Below, in pieces: positions 44,301 through 55,358 of a stretch of 64,000 bases of DNA. The notes below the pieces were generated by a model. That model saw only the letters and a list, made by a program, of their open reading frames with translations, was not told the origin of the DNA and searched no databases. Both the position numbers and the translations under genes were made by a program. Position 1 is the first letter of the stretch; each line of letters starts with the position of its first letter. The stretch is from assembly GCF_016801865.2 (NCBI RefSeq), contig NC_068937.1, forward strand, positions 69,977,930 to 70,041,929. The letters are read 5' to 3'. The DNA comes from Culex pipiens pallens. Lineage: Eukaryota; Arthropoda; Insecta; Diptera; Culicidae.

Positions 44301-47300
44301 GAAATAAGCACGACTTCCAGCGATGATGCGTCTCCGAATTTCCGTGCTGTAGCTGTTGTCCGACGTCGCCAACGATCCGAGGTACACAAACTCCTCTTCC
44401 ACCTCGAATTCGTCCCCGTCGATTGTAACGCTTGGTCCAATGCGAGCCCTAAGGGACTCGGATCCTCCTGCCAGCAGGTACTTTGTCTTCGCCACATTCA
44501 CCCTTAGCCCAACCTTCTCTGCTTCCCGCTTCAAGCCGGTGTACGCATCCGCACCCGCCTTGAACGTTCTGCCAACAATGTCCATGTCGTCAGCGAAGCA
44601 GATGAATTGGTTGGACTTGCTGAAGATCGTGCCCCGCATATTGAAGCCCGCTCGTCTTATAACACCTTCCAGTACTACATTGAAACAGAGGCAAGAAATC
44701 CCATCGCCTTGCCGAAGCCCCCCGAGTGAAGGAAACGAGTCCGATTCCGCACCCGATATCTTCACATAGCACCGAGCCCCATCCATCGTCATCTTGATCA
44801 GTCTGATCACCTTCCCGGGAAAGCCGTTCTCGTCCATAATTTTCCATAGCTCTTCGCGATCGACTGAGTCGTACGCGGCTTTGAAGTCGATGAATAGGTG
44901 GTGCGTGGGAACTTGGTACTCGCGACACTTTTGGAGGATTTGTCGCACAGTAAAGATTTGGTCGGTTGTTGATCTCCCCATGACGAATCCGGCTTGATAA
45001 CTTCCAACAAAACCTTCCGCTATTGGCGATAGGCGGCTGAAGAGGATCTGGGAGAACACTTTGTAGGCCGCGTTGAGGATTGTGATGGCACGGTAGTTCT
45101 CACAATCTAACTTGTCCCCCTTTTTGTAGATCGGGCATATTACTCCCACTTTCCACTCCTCCGGTAGCTGTTCTGACTCCCAGATCCTGACTATCAGCCG
45201 GTGCAAATAGGACGCCAGTTTCTCCGGACCCATCTTGATGAGTTCAGCACCGAGACCATCCTTACCCGCTGCTTTGTTGTTCTTCAGTTTCTTGATGGCA
45301 TCCTTAACTTCCCTCATCGTGAGAACTGGCTCATTTCCTTCTCCCGCTGCACCAATGAAGTCCTCTCTCCTGCCGCCTTGAGCACCTGCCTCTGCTTCTG
45401 CGCCGTTCAGGTGTTCATCGAAGTGCTGCTTCCACCTGTCGATCACCTCACGCTCGTTCGTCAAGATAGCTCCATTTTTATCCCGGCACATTTCGACTCG
45501 CGGCGTGAAGCCGTTGCGGGATCCGTTGAGCTTCTTGTAGAACTTGCGCGTTTCGTTCGAGCGATGCAGCTGCTCCATGTCCTCAAACTCCAACTCTTCC
45601 TGGTGGCGCACTTTTGCCCGGAAGAGCTGGTGGTGCTGCCTTCTGTCCATACGCCTCCTCGTAATCACGGAGATTGTACTGCAGCATTGCCCTCCGTGCT
45701 GCATTCTTCTCCTCCAAAATCGCTCGACACTCCTCGTCGAACCAATCGTTCCGTCGTTCTCGTTCCACAAATTCGATGGTGCTCCGCTGCGTTGGTGATG
45801 GCTGCCTTGACGCTCCTCCAGCAGTCCTCGAGGGGAGCTTCCAACAGCTCACCCTCCCCTGGCAACGCAGCCTCCAGCGAATGCGCGTACCGGAATGCGA
45901 CTTCCGGTAACTTAAGCCGCTCCAGATCCAACCGCGGAGGGCGGTGGTACCGAACGCTTTTCGCCAGGGAAAGTCGTTGGCACATTTTCACCATCACCAG
46001 ATAGTGGTCCGAGAGACGTTGGCGCCGCGATAGGTCCTGACGTCGATGATGCCGGAAAAGTGTCTACCGTCGATTACAACGTGGTCGATTTGTGATTCCG
46101 TTCAATGCGGTGATCTCCAGGTGTACTTGTCTCGGAGGTTATGCTGGAAGCAGGTGCTTCGTACGGCCATGTTTTTGGAGGTGGCGAAGTCGATCAGTCG
46201 CAGGCCGTTTTCGTTCGTGCGTACGTGGGCGCTGAACTTTCCTATCACCGGTCTGAATTCCTCCTCCTGGCCAACCTGAGCGTTAAAATCTCCAATAACG
46301 ATTTTGACGTCATGTTTTGGGCAGCTATTGTACGTCCAGTTCAGCTGCTCGTAAAAAGCGTCCTTGTCGTCATCTTCGCTTCCTGAGTGCGGGCTATGCA
46401 CGTTTATGATGCTGATGTTGAAGAAACGGCCCTTAACCCTCAACACGCACATTCGGTCGGTGAGCGGGGTCCACCCAATCAAGCGATCATGCATTTCACC
46501 CAGCACTATAAAGGCTGTCCCCAGCCTCTTTTTCTCGTCGCGGCTCTGGTAGATTGTACAGTCAATCCTTCTGTACTCTTGCACCTCCTCCGCACCTATC
46601 TCGTCTCGAAAAATGCCACCGGGACCGTCTGGGATCGAATCCAGGCCGACTGGGTGAGAGGCAATCACGCTTACCCCTACACCACGGTTCCCGGCATACA
46701 TTAGACCGATTAGACCGATTAAATTGGGTTGACTCAGATTTTATTTTATTTACAGACTAAATCGGTTAAAGATCGGTTGTTTTTGTAACCGATTTCGACA
46801 ACCGATTAACAGATTACACAGAAGTCCGATGGTAAAATCGCATGCAAAAGCATGCACATCACCATCGTCAAAATAAACACTTAATATTACACACTGCATG
46901 TAAAATTTTTGTAAACACAAAAAAAAAGTTAAAACCGACGAGATTCAAACCCACCACCAACAGTAAGGACTGGCGCCTTAGCCCGCTAGGCCATCAGACC
47001 GTTGAAAAATGGAAATGATAAACGTATATATGAGCTTGACATTTCGGTCAAGTAGGTTTCCCATACTGATGGGCTACATATTTCAGGGTGTAATATTACA
47101 CAGAATTTCATAAAATAATGCAAAATTTATTTTACACCCAGGCCTTTTACACGCAGCTGGATTACTGCTTTATTACAATTTTTTTTCTTTATGTAGTTTG
47201 CATTAACAAAACTATACCTCATTACAATTCAATACAAATCAAGGCAATTTTACAATTATTGTTGCAAATTTTCATTCATACTCTCTAATATTCTTTTCTG

Positions 47301-50300
47301 TTGTGTTTTCTAGAAATTTTGTTCGGTGTCCCTCGACCACCTGCAAAGAATATTGCATTTTTTCTTAATTTTTTGGCAGTTTACCTGTAAATATTATTAT
47401 TATTATTTTTTTAAATTCAATTACAATATCATTAATTAAAAAATTACTCAATAATAACAGATGACAATTCATGGATGAACTAATTCATCGAAATTATAAT
47501 TCTCTCTCACACGCTCTGATAATATGATATCTATTGTTAATCACATATGGGTCATTCCATCTCAACTGTGCACGAAAAAGGGTAAATTTGAAAATTACCC
47601 TCTCCGATCCTGCTCAAATTTGGCAGGTCTGTTGATACTATCAAAACATGCAAGAATCCCGAATTTCATCCAAATTGGACCACCACTCCATTTTGTACCT
47701 CCCCAAAAAATCTTTTTGGCGATTTTGGAGCGAACCTCCTAGTTTCAAACGGCGATAGCTCAGGAACCACACATCGGGTGTACCCCATTTGGCATAATGG
47801 ACATTTGGCATAACGGGTTTTCAAGAAGGACGTTTGGCATAACTCGTTCAAAAACCATCAAGGACGTTTGGCAAATTGGACATTTGGCATAATGGACGTT
47901 TAGCATAACTCGTTCAAAAACCATCTAGGACGTTTGGCATAATGGACGTTAGGCATAATTATTACTAGATTTTATTTTTGTTTTATTTTATAAGTATTTC
48001 TCATTTTCACGAATGAAAATGTATTGTTTATTTACCTTTTTTATAGATCTTCAAGAGATTATTATTATTTTTTCGAAAAATTAGGCATCTTTATGTTTTT
48101 CCCCAATAGTAAATTGTTTCCTTTTTGAATAATCCACAATAAATCTTTATAATGAAATTTTGATATTTTTATTGAAAATTTAGTTTAAAGAAGGAAATAT
48201 CTCTTGTTATCTAAACATTTTTCCCCTTTCAATATAATTAGCAATAATATTTTTTGAATAAAATTTTCCCTTCCCTTTCCCTATATGAAAACTAAAAGAC
48301 GAAAAAACCTCTTCAAATCTTCGACAATTGAGCTGAAAAATGACGATAAAGAATTGTCACCGCGGTTCTAGCGATACATAGCGCACAAGGCACAAGGAAA
48401 GGAGTTTACAGCATCTGGATGGAACAGCACTTTCCCTCTCAATGGGACTGTGTTATAGATCTGGAAATGCTTAATAACAGTAAAAATGGGTTACACGATA
48501 CAATAGTTCTTGTAATCAGGATTCAGTGTCTTAATACTCAAACAGAAAAAAAATCTGACTGCGTTGAGTAAGATGGTAGTCCTACAGTATGTCCTATACA
48601 GTTCCACATTTTTCACCGGGAACTTATTATTTGTTTTTGCTGGCGGTTACAAATCTGGAGCAACATTTGAAATGGGCGGTACGACATTGCTCTTACGGCC
48701 TTTGATTACACGCATTTAAATGGGACGAAAGGCCGTAAGAGCAATGTCGTACCGCCCCTTTCAAATGTTGCTCCAGAAATGTTAACCTAAAAACCCTTCG
48801 TGTACGTACACGCAATACATGCGCACGTAGATAACTCTATTGATAATGTTTGTTGTTGTTGTTTTTTTTTCTTATTCCTTCCTGCATTATTAAGTTATTG
48901 TACACTCAAAATCAGAAGTACCCCTTAAAAGGGTTCTATCTACCCTTTATCTGTCAACACAAGGTAAACAAAACCCAATAACAAACGAACAGTGGATCGT
49001 GCCAGGAAAACCAAAACATAAACAATGTCAGTGTCAGTGGAGTGAGAGAGTCAGAGATAACGATTTTGACAACCGCACTACTACACACTCAATTGCGAGT
49101 ACCTTAGGTAGAAAGCCATGAACAAAACCCTTATTGAGGGTTACATTCTTCCGCCCTTTTTTCAAGTTCAGTTTTTTACTTGTGGCGCCTTCCAATCTTT
49201 ATCGTTTCTTAGATGTAGAACCTTCATTAAATTTTGAACAACCTTCCCGAAGACACCATATTTTTTGGATTTTTTGCTGAAAAGTCATTAGCTTCCGAAA
49301 AGGACGACACCACTGACGTTCTACGCATAATTGTCCCATGTCATTTTTGGTCGATTCTGACCTTTTGTCATTTTTAGGTTTAGTTTGACGTTTACTTTTC
49401 GAAAAACACATACAATTTAGTACTTTGTTCGGAAACTCATTGAAAACAACATCAAGTCTGTTTGTCCCATCGTTGAACTTCTACGCATAATTGTCCCACC
49501 AAGTATTTTCTATCACGAAATCTTTAGATATACGAAGTATTGTGTCTTGTTTACCTGTTATTTATCAAGAGGATAACTAATAAGAGCAATAAACTGCTAA
49601 CTGGGATGATTAGGGACGTATAAGGTGAATAGGGACCCACGGGACAATTATGCGTAGAAACACAAAAAACGATCGAAAAATTTCAATCGCGTTTTTCTCA
49701 GTTGCACTTTTTTGAACATGGGACAATTATGCGTAGAACGGCAGTCCACAAGTAAAAAACAGAAACAGTTGCTTTTCTCCATACATGTTGACGACTTCTC
49801 CAATACAAACTTCAAGTGATTAGAGGGAGGGGTTTCCGTGGTCAGAATGAGCTCAAATTTGGAATTTTGCCTAGTGCAGAGGCGTCGCGTCCACCTGTTC
49901 AACCTGTTCATAGGACAGGTGATCATTTTGTTTTCTTTTTGAAGAAAGAATTAAAATTTGTTCATCTAAATAATTGAACGAACATGCCAACTCTTCTTGG
50001 AATAATGAAACAGCCAAGCGCATTCGTATCATAGAGCGTCAATGAAAATCTAACGCGCACGCCGCCAACCTGTTCGGATTTCTCCATGCACGAGTTCCCA
50101 TACAAAGCATCCAAAAATACACAGAAAGCCCTCCCTATTTGTACACGCTGGACGGTATGAATGTGGTAGTTCAGGCTGTGCATAAAAGCTTTTGCACAGT
50201 CGACATAAAAGCGCGCGAGCTGAGACACGAGCAGGGAGAGAGCAAAATATGGAGCTTTCTCTCTCTCTGTGAACTTTGCTTGGGAGGATTTTCAATGCGC

Positions 50301-52014
50301 GTCAGATTTTCTTTGAGAGCTCTATGGATACGAATGCGCTTGGCTGTTTCATGATGCCCAGACGATTTGGCGTGTTCGCTCAAATATTTTGTAAAACTTT
50401 TTTAATTGTTATAAATAGTAGAACGGCATATTGCTTCCAAAAAGCGTTTTTAACTGAAATAAAGTAATAAATACCTCTGTTAAAAGTGAGCAAGCAAGTT
50501 CGTCGACAGTTTTGCAAAATAATTTGAAGAAAATAGAAGAAAATCTTTGACCTACCAAGCATACAATATTTTTTTTACATGTTACAAAAACAAAAATCAA
50601 AACAAAGCTAAAATAAGCTGTTGTAATAAAGTCTACCTGGTTTGAATTCTTGAGTTTTGATCGTTTAAAAATTCTTCGGAAAATTTTATAAAGTTATATT
50701 TTTATTTTATTTTATGGATTTATATTGAGATATGAGATGCAGTAAAATAACAAAAAAATCTCAGATTTTTTATACTTTACTATGACAATTAATTTTTTAT
50801 TTGTGACTATCAATTCAAAATTTGTTATATGCTTAAAAGCACATTTTGAAAATCAATGCAAAAATAAACGTTAAAAGTCCAATCGATTGCACGAGTTTTT
50901 GTTAAATGAAAAAAATAATTTTCATCGATATTAATTTTTTCCCTTCTAGTCTTTTTAGGGAAAATTTGAAGAGAAACGTAATATACATTTTTTATGGCCT
51001 AATTGTTTTGGTCAGGAAACTAGAGCACGTGATTTCAGGATTAGAATGGTCAACATACGGAATGTTTGCTTAGTGAGATTTGAAAATAATGAATAATTTT
51101 TGCTCTAATCTAATCCAATGGAACATAATGAAGTCATTCTAAAGAAAACTCCAGGGAAAAACTTGTGGTTGGATTACGCCTCAAGTTTTGATTTAGTTTT
51201 TTATTAACAAAACAAGCTAATTATAGAAAACTACAATTTAAATAGCATTTCAATTTTACACTTCTTAAAGAATGATCATTGCTGTAATTTAAAAAAGTTA
51301 CTATTTCAATTAAAATCATGTGATTAACAATTCTCACAACAATATTGCTAACATCATCTAATTTCTCTTTATTATGAATAAAAGATATTTTTAAAATATA
51401 ATTGAGCTAAAAAACTTGAAAATTACTGAAAAGATTGTTTGAACAGGTAAACATTTTGGCCACGCGTCGCCTCTGGCCTAGTGATGGGACAATCTTTGAT
51501 TTCAGAGGGTAGCCCAGAGGAACCGCGGATTTGGACCACCCTAATTTATACAGAGACTAATATCATACAAAAAAAAATGAAAAAAATCAAATAAAAAAAA
51601 ATTACTGGCAATAAAGAACAGAGGGCGGGTGCCTAAATTGAATTACATTATCAGTACGAGCATCTTCCGGGAGATGATTAATTCAATGCATGACTCAATC
51701 TTTTACATAAAACCAGTGAAAGAGTACAAGCAAGCGGTACAAAGAGGTGAAATGGAACATTTGTCAAAACATAAGCGACCGTGAAGTTATGCACAATAAT
51801 GTTCAACATCCGTCGACCGTCACGGACAGAAAAAAATATCTTCGTGTCTTAAAAAGGGGCGTCTATTGATCCGATTTTTTTTTCTTTCTCCCTAATACTC
51901 TTCTTTGAGATTTATCGTTTTTTCTGTTCTTCTCCCTTGCAACCCACAAAGGTTACGGCCATTTTTTTTTACCTGCAAATGCTCCTGAAAACGTATCGGT
52001 AACGCCTGAGACAT
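35377..52014 (-). CDS. Chc: Clathrin heavy chain, seven coding exons, complete
   Basis: Exons in transcript order: 52014-51973, 40718-40511, 40444-40190, 40106-36060, 35999-35833, 35761-35675 and 35610-35377 (stop included). All introns are GT-AG and the phases match, giving 1679 aa; the fly protein is about this length. The first exon encodes only 14 residues (MSQALPIRFQEHLQ). Residues ~1-330 form the N-terminal beta-propeller that binds clathrin-box adaptors (DKFICVRE, NPASKVIALK, AQQNRVIGAMQ). The rest is the alpha-solenoid of seven CHC repeats forming the leg, then the trimerisation helix and a tail with the Hsc70 uncoating motif QLMLT at ~1639-1643. Three chains form the triskelion coat on plasma membrane and Golgi vesicles; in mosquitoes this includes yolk uptake by oocytes. 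The reading frame is intact and highly conserved throughout. Intron 1 is 11.25 kb and packed with transposons; the others are 65-110 bp. Confidence 0.98.
40855..40977. mobile_element. Snapback MITE (TCGAGAAATT ends) in Chc intron 1
   Basis: Complete ~123-bp copy: AACATGGAGTCAAATG in the left part and CCATGTTACCGGCTCACATC in the right. Confidence 0.75.
41079..41201. mobile_element. Snapback MITE, inverted copy
   Basis: Same family, opposite orientation, 100 bp from the previous copy. A partial arm (AAAAAGAGAGATGTGAGCCG at 41045) precedes it, so at least three insertions cluster here. Confidence 0.7.
41245..41413. mobile_element. MITE with GGGACCATCCATAAA ends, copy 2
   Basis: Bounded by the 3-bp duplication CAG (41242-41244, 41414-41416). 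Two C-runs and paired GTGGACA/TGTCCAC words. See 8067-8222. Confidence 0.7.
41417..42570. other. Chc intron 1: AT-rich DNA, nothing specific
   Basis: No exon or element with clear ends. An imperfect inverted pair AATCCGAATTCT/AGAATTCGGATT near 42206-42272 may be a small relic. Confidence 0.4.
42575..42860 (-). mobile_element. tRNA-derived SINE, family S2, copy 2
   Basis: Reverse-strand copy: body TTCTCGATTGCGAGATTCCT near 42590, then B-box GGGATTCGAACTG, stem-loop GGATTGTTAGTCC and A-box region up to ACACCGAGACAGG. Sits antisense-like to Chc transcription in the same strand sense as Chc. Confidence 0.65.
42868..43775. mobile_element. TA-flanked MITE (CCGTAAACC ends), 908 bp
   Basis: Ends TACCGTAAACCGGGGTGAC and GTCACCCCGTTTTACGGTA (near-perfect TIR of ~28 bp with one slip). 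The right ~100 bp match the short copy at 12208-12401. It appears to have inserted in the ACTT-rich tail of the RTE LINE next to it. Confidence 0.8.
43776..46705 (-). mobile_element. RTE-clade LINE, 5'-truncated
   Basis: Minus-strand element with endonuclease and reverse transcriptase regions (next entry) and a 3' tail of AAAGT-type repeats at the 43776 end, as in RTE elements. The 5' part of the endonuclease is missing at ~46705. It lies within intron 1 of Chc in the same orientation as the gene. Confidence 0.85.
43906..46701 (-). pseudogene. RTE ORF2 (endonuclease-reverse transcriptase), decayed
   Basis: Endonuclease part 46701-46102: INVHSPHS, GDFNAQVG and TWRSP motifs. It runs into an in-frame TGA at about 46102, after which SQIDHVVIDGR continues in frame and later text shifts frame. 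Linker parts lie at 45997-45583. The RT part is open 45770-44094: KAAGKDGL, FIDFKAAYDSVDR, LRQGDG and the catalytic FADDMD. A frameshift near 44115 moves the C-terminal RRRMNHEL text to another frame (to 43906). No RNase H. The Met at 46701 is chance. Several breaks show that it no longer codes for a working enzyme. Related mosquito elements are in the JAM1-like RTE group, from memory of the motif style. Confidence 0.85.
46930..47010 (-). other. tRNA-like sequence
   Basis: Minus strand: A-box-like TGGCCTAGCGGGCTAAGGC and B-box-like GGGTTTGAATCTCG, but no complete cloverleaf. Likely a SINE head or relic. Confidence 0.35.
47548..47776 (+). repeat. Dispersed repeat, copy 2
   Basis: Direct copy of 10988-11217 (shared GCAAGAATCCCGAATTTCAT and GATAGCTCAGGAACCACA). 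Confidence 0.65.
47777..47965 (+). repeat. Minisatellite of TTTGGCATAATGGACG units
   Basis: About nine imperfect 15-20 bp units (GGACGTTTGGCATAA and variants) with two longer inserts AACTCGTTCAAAAACCATC. It directly follows the dispersed repeat. Confidence 0.8.
47966..48654. other. Chc intron 1: AT-rich DNA, nothing recognised
   Basis: No exon or element seen. Confidence 0.4.
48655..48776. mobile_element. 122-bp near-perfect palindromic MITE, copy 2
   Basis: CTGGAGCAACATTTG...CAAATGTTGCTCCAG with AAAT on both sides (48651-48654, 48777-48780). The central loop is inverted relative to the copy at 17129-17250. Confidence 0.85.
48789..49175. repeat. Repeat fragments: GTACGTACAC repeat and a partial foldback MITE
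   Basis: 48789-48840 is the reverse of the repeat at 15334. 48902-49175 has arms related to the foldback MITE at 17500 (CACTCAAAATCAGAAGTACC left, ACCCTTATTGAGGGTTAC right) but with a different centre (~48960-49115). Confidence 0.6.
49310..49745. repeat. Region with TTCTACGCATAATTGTCCCA repeated on both strands
   Basis: Forward copies near 49318 and 49479; reverse copies near 49642 and 49719. Probably a non-coding element with subterminal motifs; the ends were not found. Confidence 0.65.
49877..51475. mobile_element. Non-autonomous hAT-type element, 1.6 kb, in Chc intron 1
   Basis: Termini CAGAGGCGTCGCGT and ACGCGTCGCCTCTG are complementary. The flanks are a perfect 8-bp duplication GCCTAGTG (49869-49876, 51476-51483). 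The interior is AT-rich without a transposase. It contains a palindromic pair around 49990-50060 and 50290-50375 (AAACAGCCAAGCGCATTCGT and its complement). Confidence 0.9.
51484..51972. other. 5' end of Chc intron 1
   Basis: Unique-looking sequence between the hAT element and the first coding exon. No element seen; enhancers cannot be judged by eye. Confidence 0.4.
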
Positions 52015-52760
52015 CTCTGCAACTTATCCACGCACTAATTCACAACAAATTGGTACACTTATGAAACAGTTTTCTATTGTTTTTCTCTGGAAATTGCCAG
52101 TTTTTCCTCCGCTGCTGCTGCGCCTAGTGCACGGGAACAATCAATTGGACGTTCTTCTTCGTAGCAGGCTGCTCACAATTTCAACATGGCCGACTCTGTT
52201 CGAAAATCGATCACTGTATTCGTACGCCTGCGAAATTGATGTTTTCCGTATTAAAGAACTTTTCGTTCAAATATGACTGAGCTTAACAAATCTGAAAACC
52301 CAATTTTTCACTAAAAAACTTTGAATTGTTAAACTAACTATCTAAAACAATTTCAACGTATGTAAGATGACCGGTCACTTCGAAAGATGGATCTTTTTTC
52401 TTGCATCAACCTGCCACATGAACACTTTTTGACATTTTGTGTTAATACATATAAATGTCAAGTGTTCAATGTATGTTTACATGACTTTTAAAATTATTGG
52501 CTTAGTTGTCGTCTTCAAAGCCTAAACATTTATTGTTTTTTTTTTATTTCGTATGCTTTTTATCCTACTTAACTACTGTTAAAACCAACAATTAAAAAAT
52601 GTGTTAAATGATTAACGTTCCAATCGGTCTAGTAAACTAATTATGTAACATATAATGTACACATAATCTAGTTAGCATGCACTAGACATCTTCCATGCTG
52701 ACAATAAAAATGAGAATTCGATCGAAGCTCAGCCATCGCACACTTTAATTTTAATTTATC
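52015..52760 (-). promoter_or_regulatory. Presumed 5' UTR and promoter region of Chc
   Basis: Lies upstream (minus strand) of the Chc start codon. GC is higher at 52090-52200. No TATA box is obvious, as usual for housekeeping genes. The transcription start cannot be placed by eye. Confidence 0.35.
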
Positions 52761-53055
52761 ATGTTATTACACACAATCAGGCCGTCTTTTGACTGCGAGG
52801 CCCCACGATTAACAAACAACCGCACTGGGAAGAGAATTCTTCAGTTAACAAACACTGAACTGCATAAAAGTGAACTGCAGAACTTGACTTGATGTGAACG
52901 AGACGGAACAGAGCTGTCAAAATATACACTTTTAGAGAAAGATAATACGGTTGCAAAAATACTACAACACATGTGTGGAATGCACTCCAAGTTACACTCA
53001 AACTGAGAATCACACATTGCTCAGTTCGTTTCGCACTTTTTTGTATCGAGAAATT

Positions 53056-53522
53056 ACCCAGTCGGAAAATAATCCGGGGAATTTGAGTGTCTGGCGTAGG
53101 CGGACGTTTGTCGTGCAGTTCAGACACACTTGGCACACTTATTCTAGCCAAGTTTTGCGTAACGCCAGACGAATCTGGCGAAAATCGGGCAAAATTTCAG
53201 CCAGCTGTCTGGCAACAAAATCAATCGGTTGAACCGTGCCCGACCGGTTTGTGTCATATTCGCCAAAAATCATGGCAGAAATCTGGGGCAAATCTGGGGG
53301 AAATTCTGCCAGATGGCTAGCGCAAGTCCCCAGACGAACGCCAGGTATTGTAGACCAGGCTTAACTCCATGTTGCACTTTTACCCGGTCGGAAATGGCGG
53401 ACGCATTTCTGGCGTTACGCAAAACTTGGCTAGAATAAGTGTGCCAAGTGTGTCTGAACTGTACGACAAACGTCCACCTGCGCCAGACACTCAAATTCAC
53501 CAGATTATTTTCCGAGTGGGTA
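53056..53522. mobile_element. TIR element with ACCCAGTCGGAAAAT ends, 467 bp
   Basis: Arms of ~120-130 bp pair: TCTGGCGTAGGCGGACGTTT left with its diverged complement right; AACTTGGCTAGAATAAGTGT also occurs inverted. The middle carries a fragment of the snapback MITE (AACTCCATGTTGCACTTTTA near 53362). Confidence 0.7.
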
Positions 53523-53644
53523 GGAAACTCGCAGGATCGCAGATGCAAGCGCAAGTTTTGAACACATGCAAATCAATCTGATCTTCTACATTGACAATGC
53601 TGCGATTCTGTACTAAAATCACAGACCGCAGGTCACATGTTCTA

Positions 53645-53767
53645 TCGAGAAATTAAAAGTGCAACATGGAGTTAAACTTTCTGTCAAGTTGCTGTGAAGG
53701 TTTCCATGAAAGCTGCGAAAGTTTAACTCCATGTTACCGGCTCACATCTCCCTTTTTAATTTCTCGA
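53645..53767. mobile_element. Snapback MITE (TCGAGAAATT ends)
   Basis: Complete 123-bp copy preceded by TA. Confidence 0.75.
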
Positions 53768-54165
53768 TTAATTTTGAAATAAACGAATATTTTTGCAGGA
53801 TTTCTGCGTTGACAGTTCCAAATGGGAAATCACAGCAACCAACGCAGCCCATTGTAGATAGGTACTCGCAGGAAAGTCTGCGTATTTAGATCGAATTTTT
53901 TTCACATCTGTCATCGCGGCGCAGCATATGGTACGTTCGTTTGAAGAGCCGGTGCGGCACTGAGTGCCGCACTCGTCGGTGCCAGTTTTGGTTCAATCGA
54001 ACGTCATTTGTCAGTGCGCGTGGAACTCGCATGAAACTGAAAAAATATCGAGTGCGGCACTAGAGTTTCAGTTCCAAGATGGCGGCGAAACTCGTGCGGA
54101 ACTAGCGCGAGTTTCTTCAAACAAACACTTTGACAGCTCTGAGTGCGGCACTCAGTGTGGAACTA

Positions 54166-55358
54166 CCCAAGTAACCATCCAGCACTAAAAGAAATCATTA
54201 ATAGGCTGTAAACCAGCATTCAACAGCTAATCTGCTGTAAAACAGCTAATGTGAGAGCAAATCAGCTCTAAAGCAACTGCTCTAGGAATAGCTGAATTGC
54301 AGCTGATTTCGTGCAGGTACTAGCAACACTGTCATAATGTTTCTAAAAATACTATGGCATCACGTCTGCCATTTTGAGTGAGTGTGAGAGAGAGTGAGCG
54401 AGAAGGAGAACAAAGCAAAACACAGCTCTCGCTCACTCGTTGAAAAATCAACATGGCAAGCAAGATCCGGACTGGAAAAAGCTGCAACTGAACACCTTTT
54501 TTTTACAATTTTCGTAAGTATTACAAAAAATAAATAGTTTTTCTCATTAATAAACAAACAATTATGTTTCAGGAATCAAAACCCACGTCATGGAATTCCA
54601 ACATGACATTTGTGTCGAGGAAACACCAACCATTGGAATCGTTCGGACTTGGAAGACAGCGGACAGCGATCTAGGCGGACATTTCGCGATTGCGGTGCCA
54701 CGGTTGCAGGTACGAATAGCGAGTATCATGTAGTGTTTTTTAGGATCGTGAATAAACCATGTGATGCAATGTGACATGTAATAAAAAAAAATGTATTCAA
54801 ACCCAAATCCAATTGAGTTTTCCTTTCCTCTCAACGAAATATATGTACTCTTGAAATCGTGGGGCAGAAATCTTTTACAAATTTCGAGTGTTTGGTTAGA
54901 GGATGCAACGGCAATTGTAGCTGTTCAAACACACAAGTAGAACATTTCCCAAACAGGCGTGACGACCCGGGCGCAGGAATCATCAGTTTTAACATCGAAG
55001 ACCACTTCTGATATCTGGTATCACATCCCCAACAAAGCAGATTCAATCAAATAAATTGGCTTCTCCGCTCGAACAGCTGAGTCGGTAAAGTGGTAAACAA
55101 ACTAAAATTAGAATTGAGAGAGAGTGTGAGAGAGCAATATTTTTGCCTCTCCCAACTTTGTTGACATTTTGCAGGGGTGGAACAGCCACAGTAGGGGCCC
55201 AGCTGGAAATCAGAAATATAAAGTCCAAACTTAGCTGCAAATCGGCTGCAAAAGCGCTTTTGATGCAGATGTCAAAACACTTTAGCATTAGCTTGCAGCT
55301 GTAAAAGCGCTTTTAGTGCTGGACAGTGATTTGTTTTAGTGCTGGATGGTTACTTGGG
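54166..55358. mobile_element. TA-flanked transposon carrying spliced exons, 1193 bp
   Basis: Ends CCCAAGTAACCATCCAGCAC and GTGCTGGATGGTTACTTGGG are perfect complements; TA at 54164-54165 and 55359-55360. Subterminal parts repeat AACAGCTAAT/TTGCAGCTG words. The middle holds the two-exon ORF below in place of a transposase. Confidence 0.85.
54573..55011 (+). CDS. Two spliced open exons inside a DNA transposon (captured gene fragment?)
   Basis: Exon A 54573-54709 follows TTTCAG and is open in one phase for 45 codons (IKTHVMEFQHDICV..., ending AVPRLQ), then donor GTACG. Exon B 54868-55011 follows GGGGCAG and is open in matching phase for 47 codons plus TGA. Exon B is cysteine-rich (ECLVRGCNGNCSCS), then HFPNRRDD and a hydrophobic end. 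An upstream donor TTTTC/GTAAGTATT exists at 54513, but the exon before it is not open in phase, so no start is found. The product resembles no transposase or other family I know. Host gene capture by a non-autonomous element is the simplest reading; a chance open frame is possible, as the exons are short. Confidence 0.45.

Noticed and set aside
54562..55288. Minus-strand ORFs of 70-90 codons in the exon-bearing transposon
   Set aside because: They are antisense to the better supported spliced plus-strand exons and lack splice or start context.
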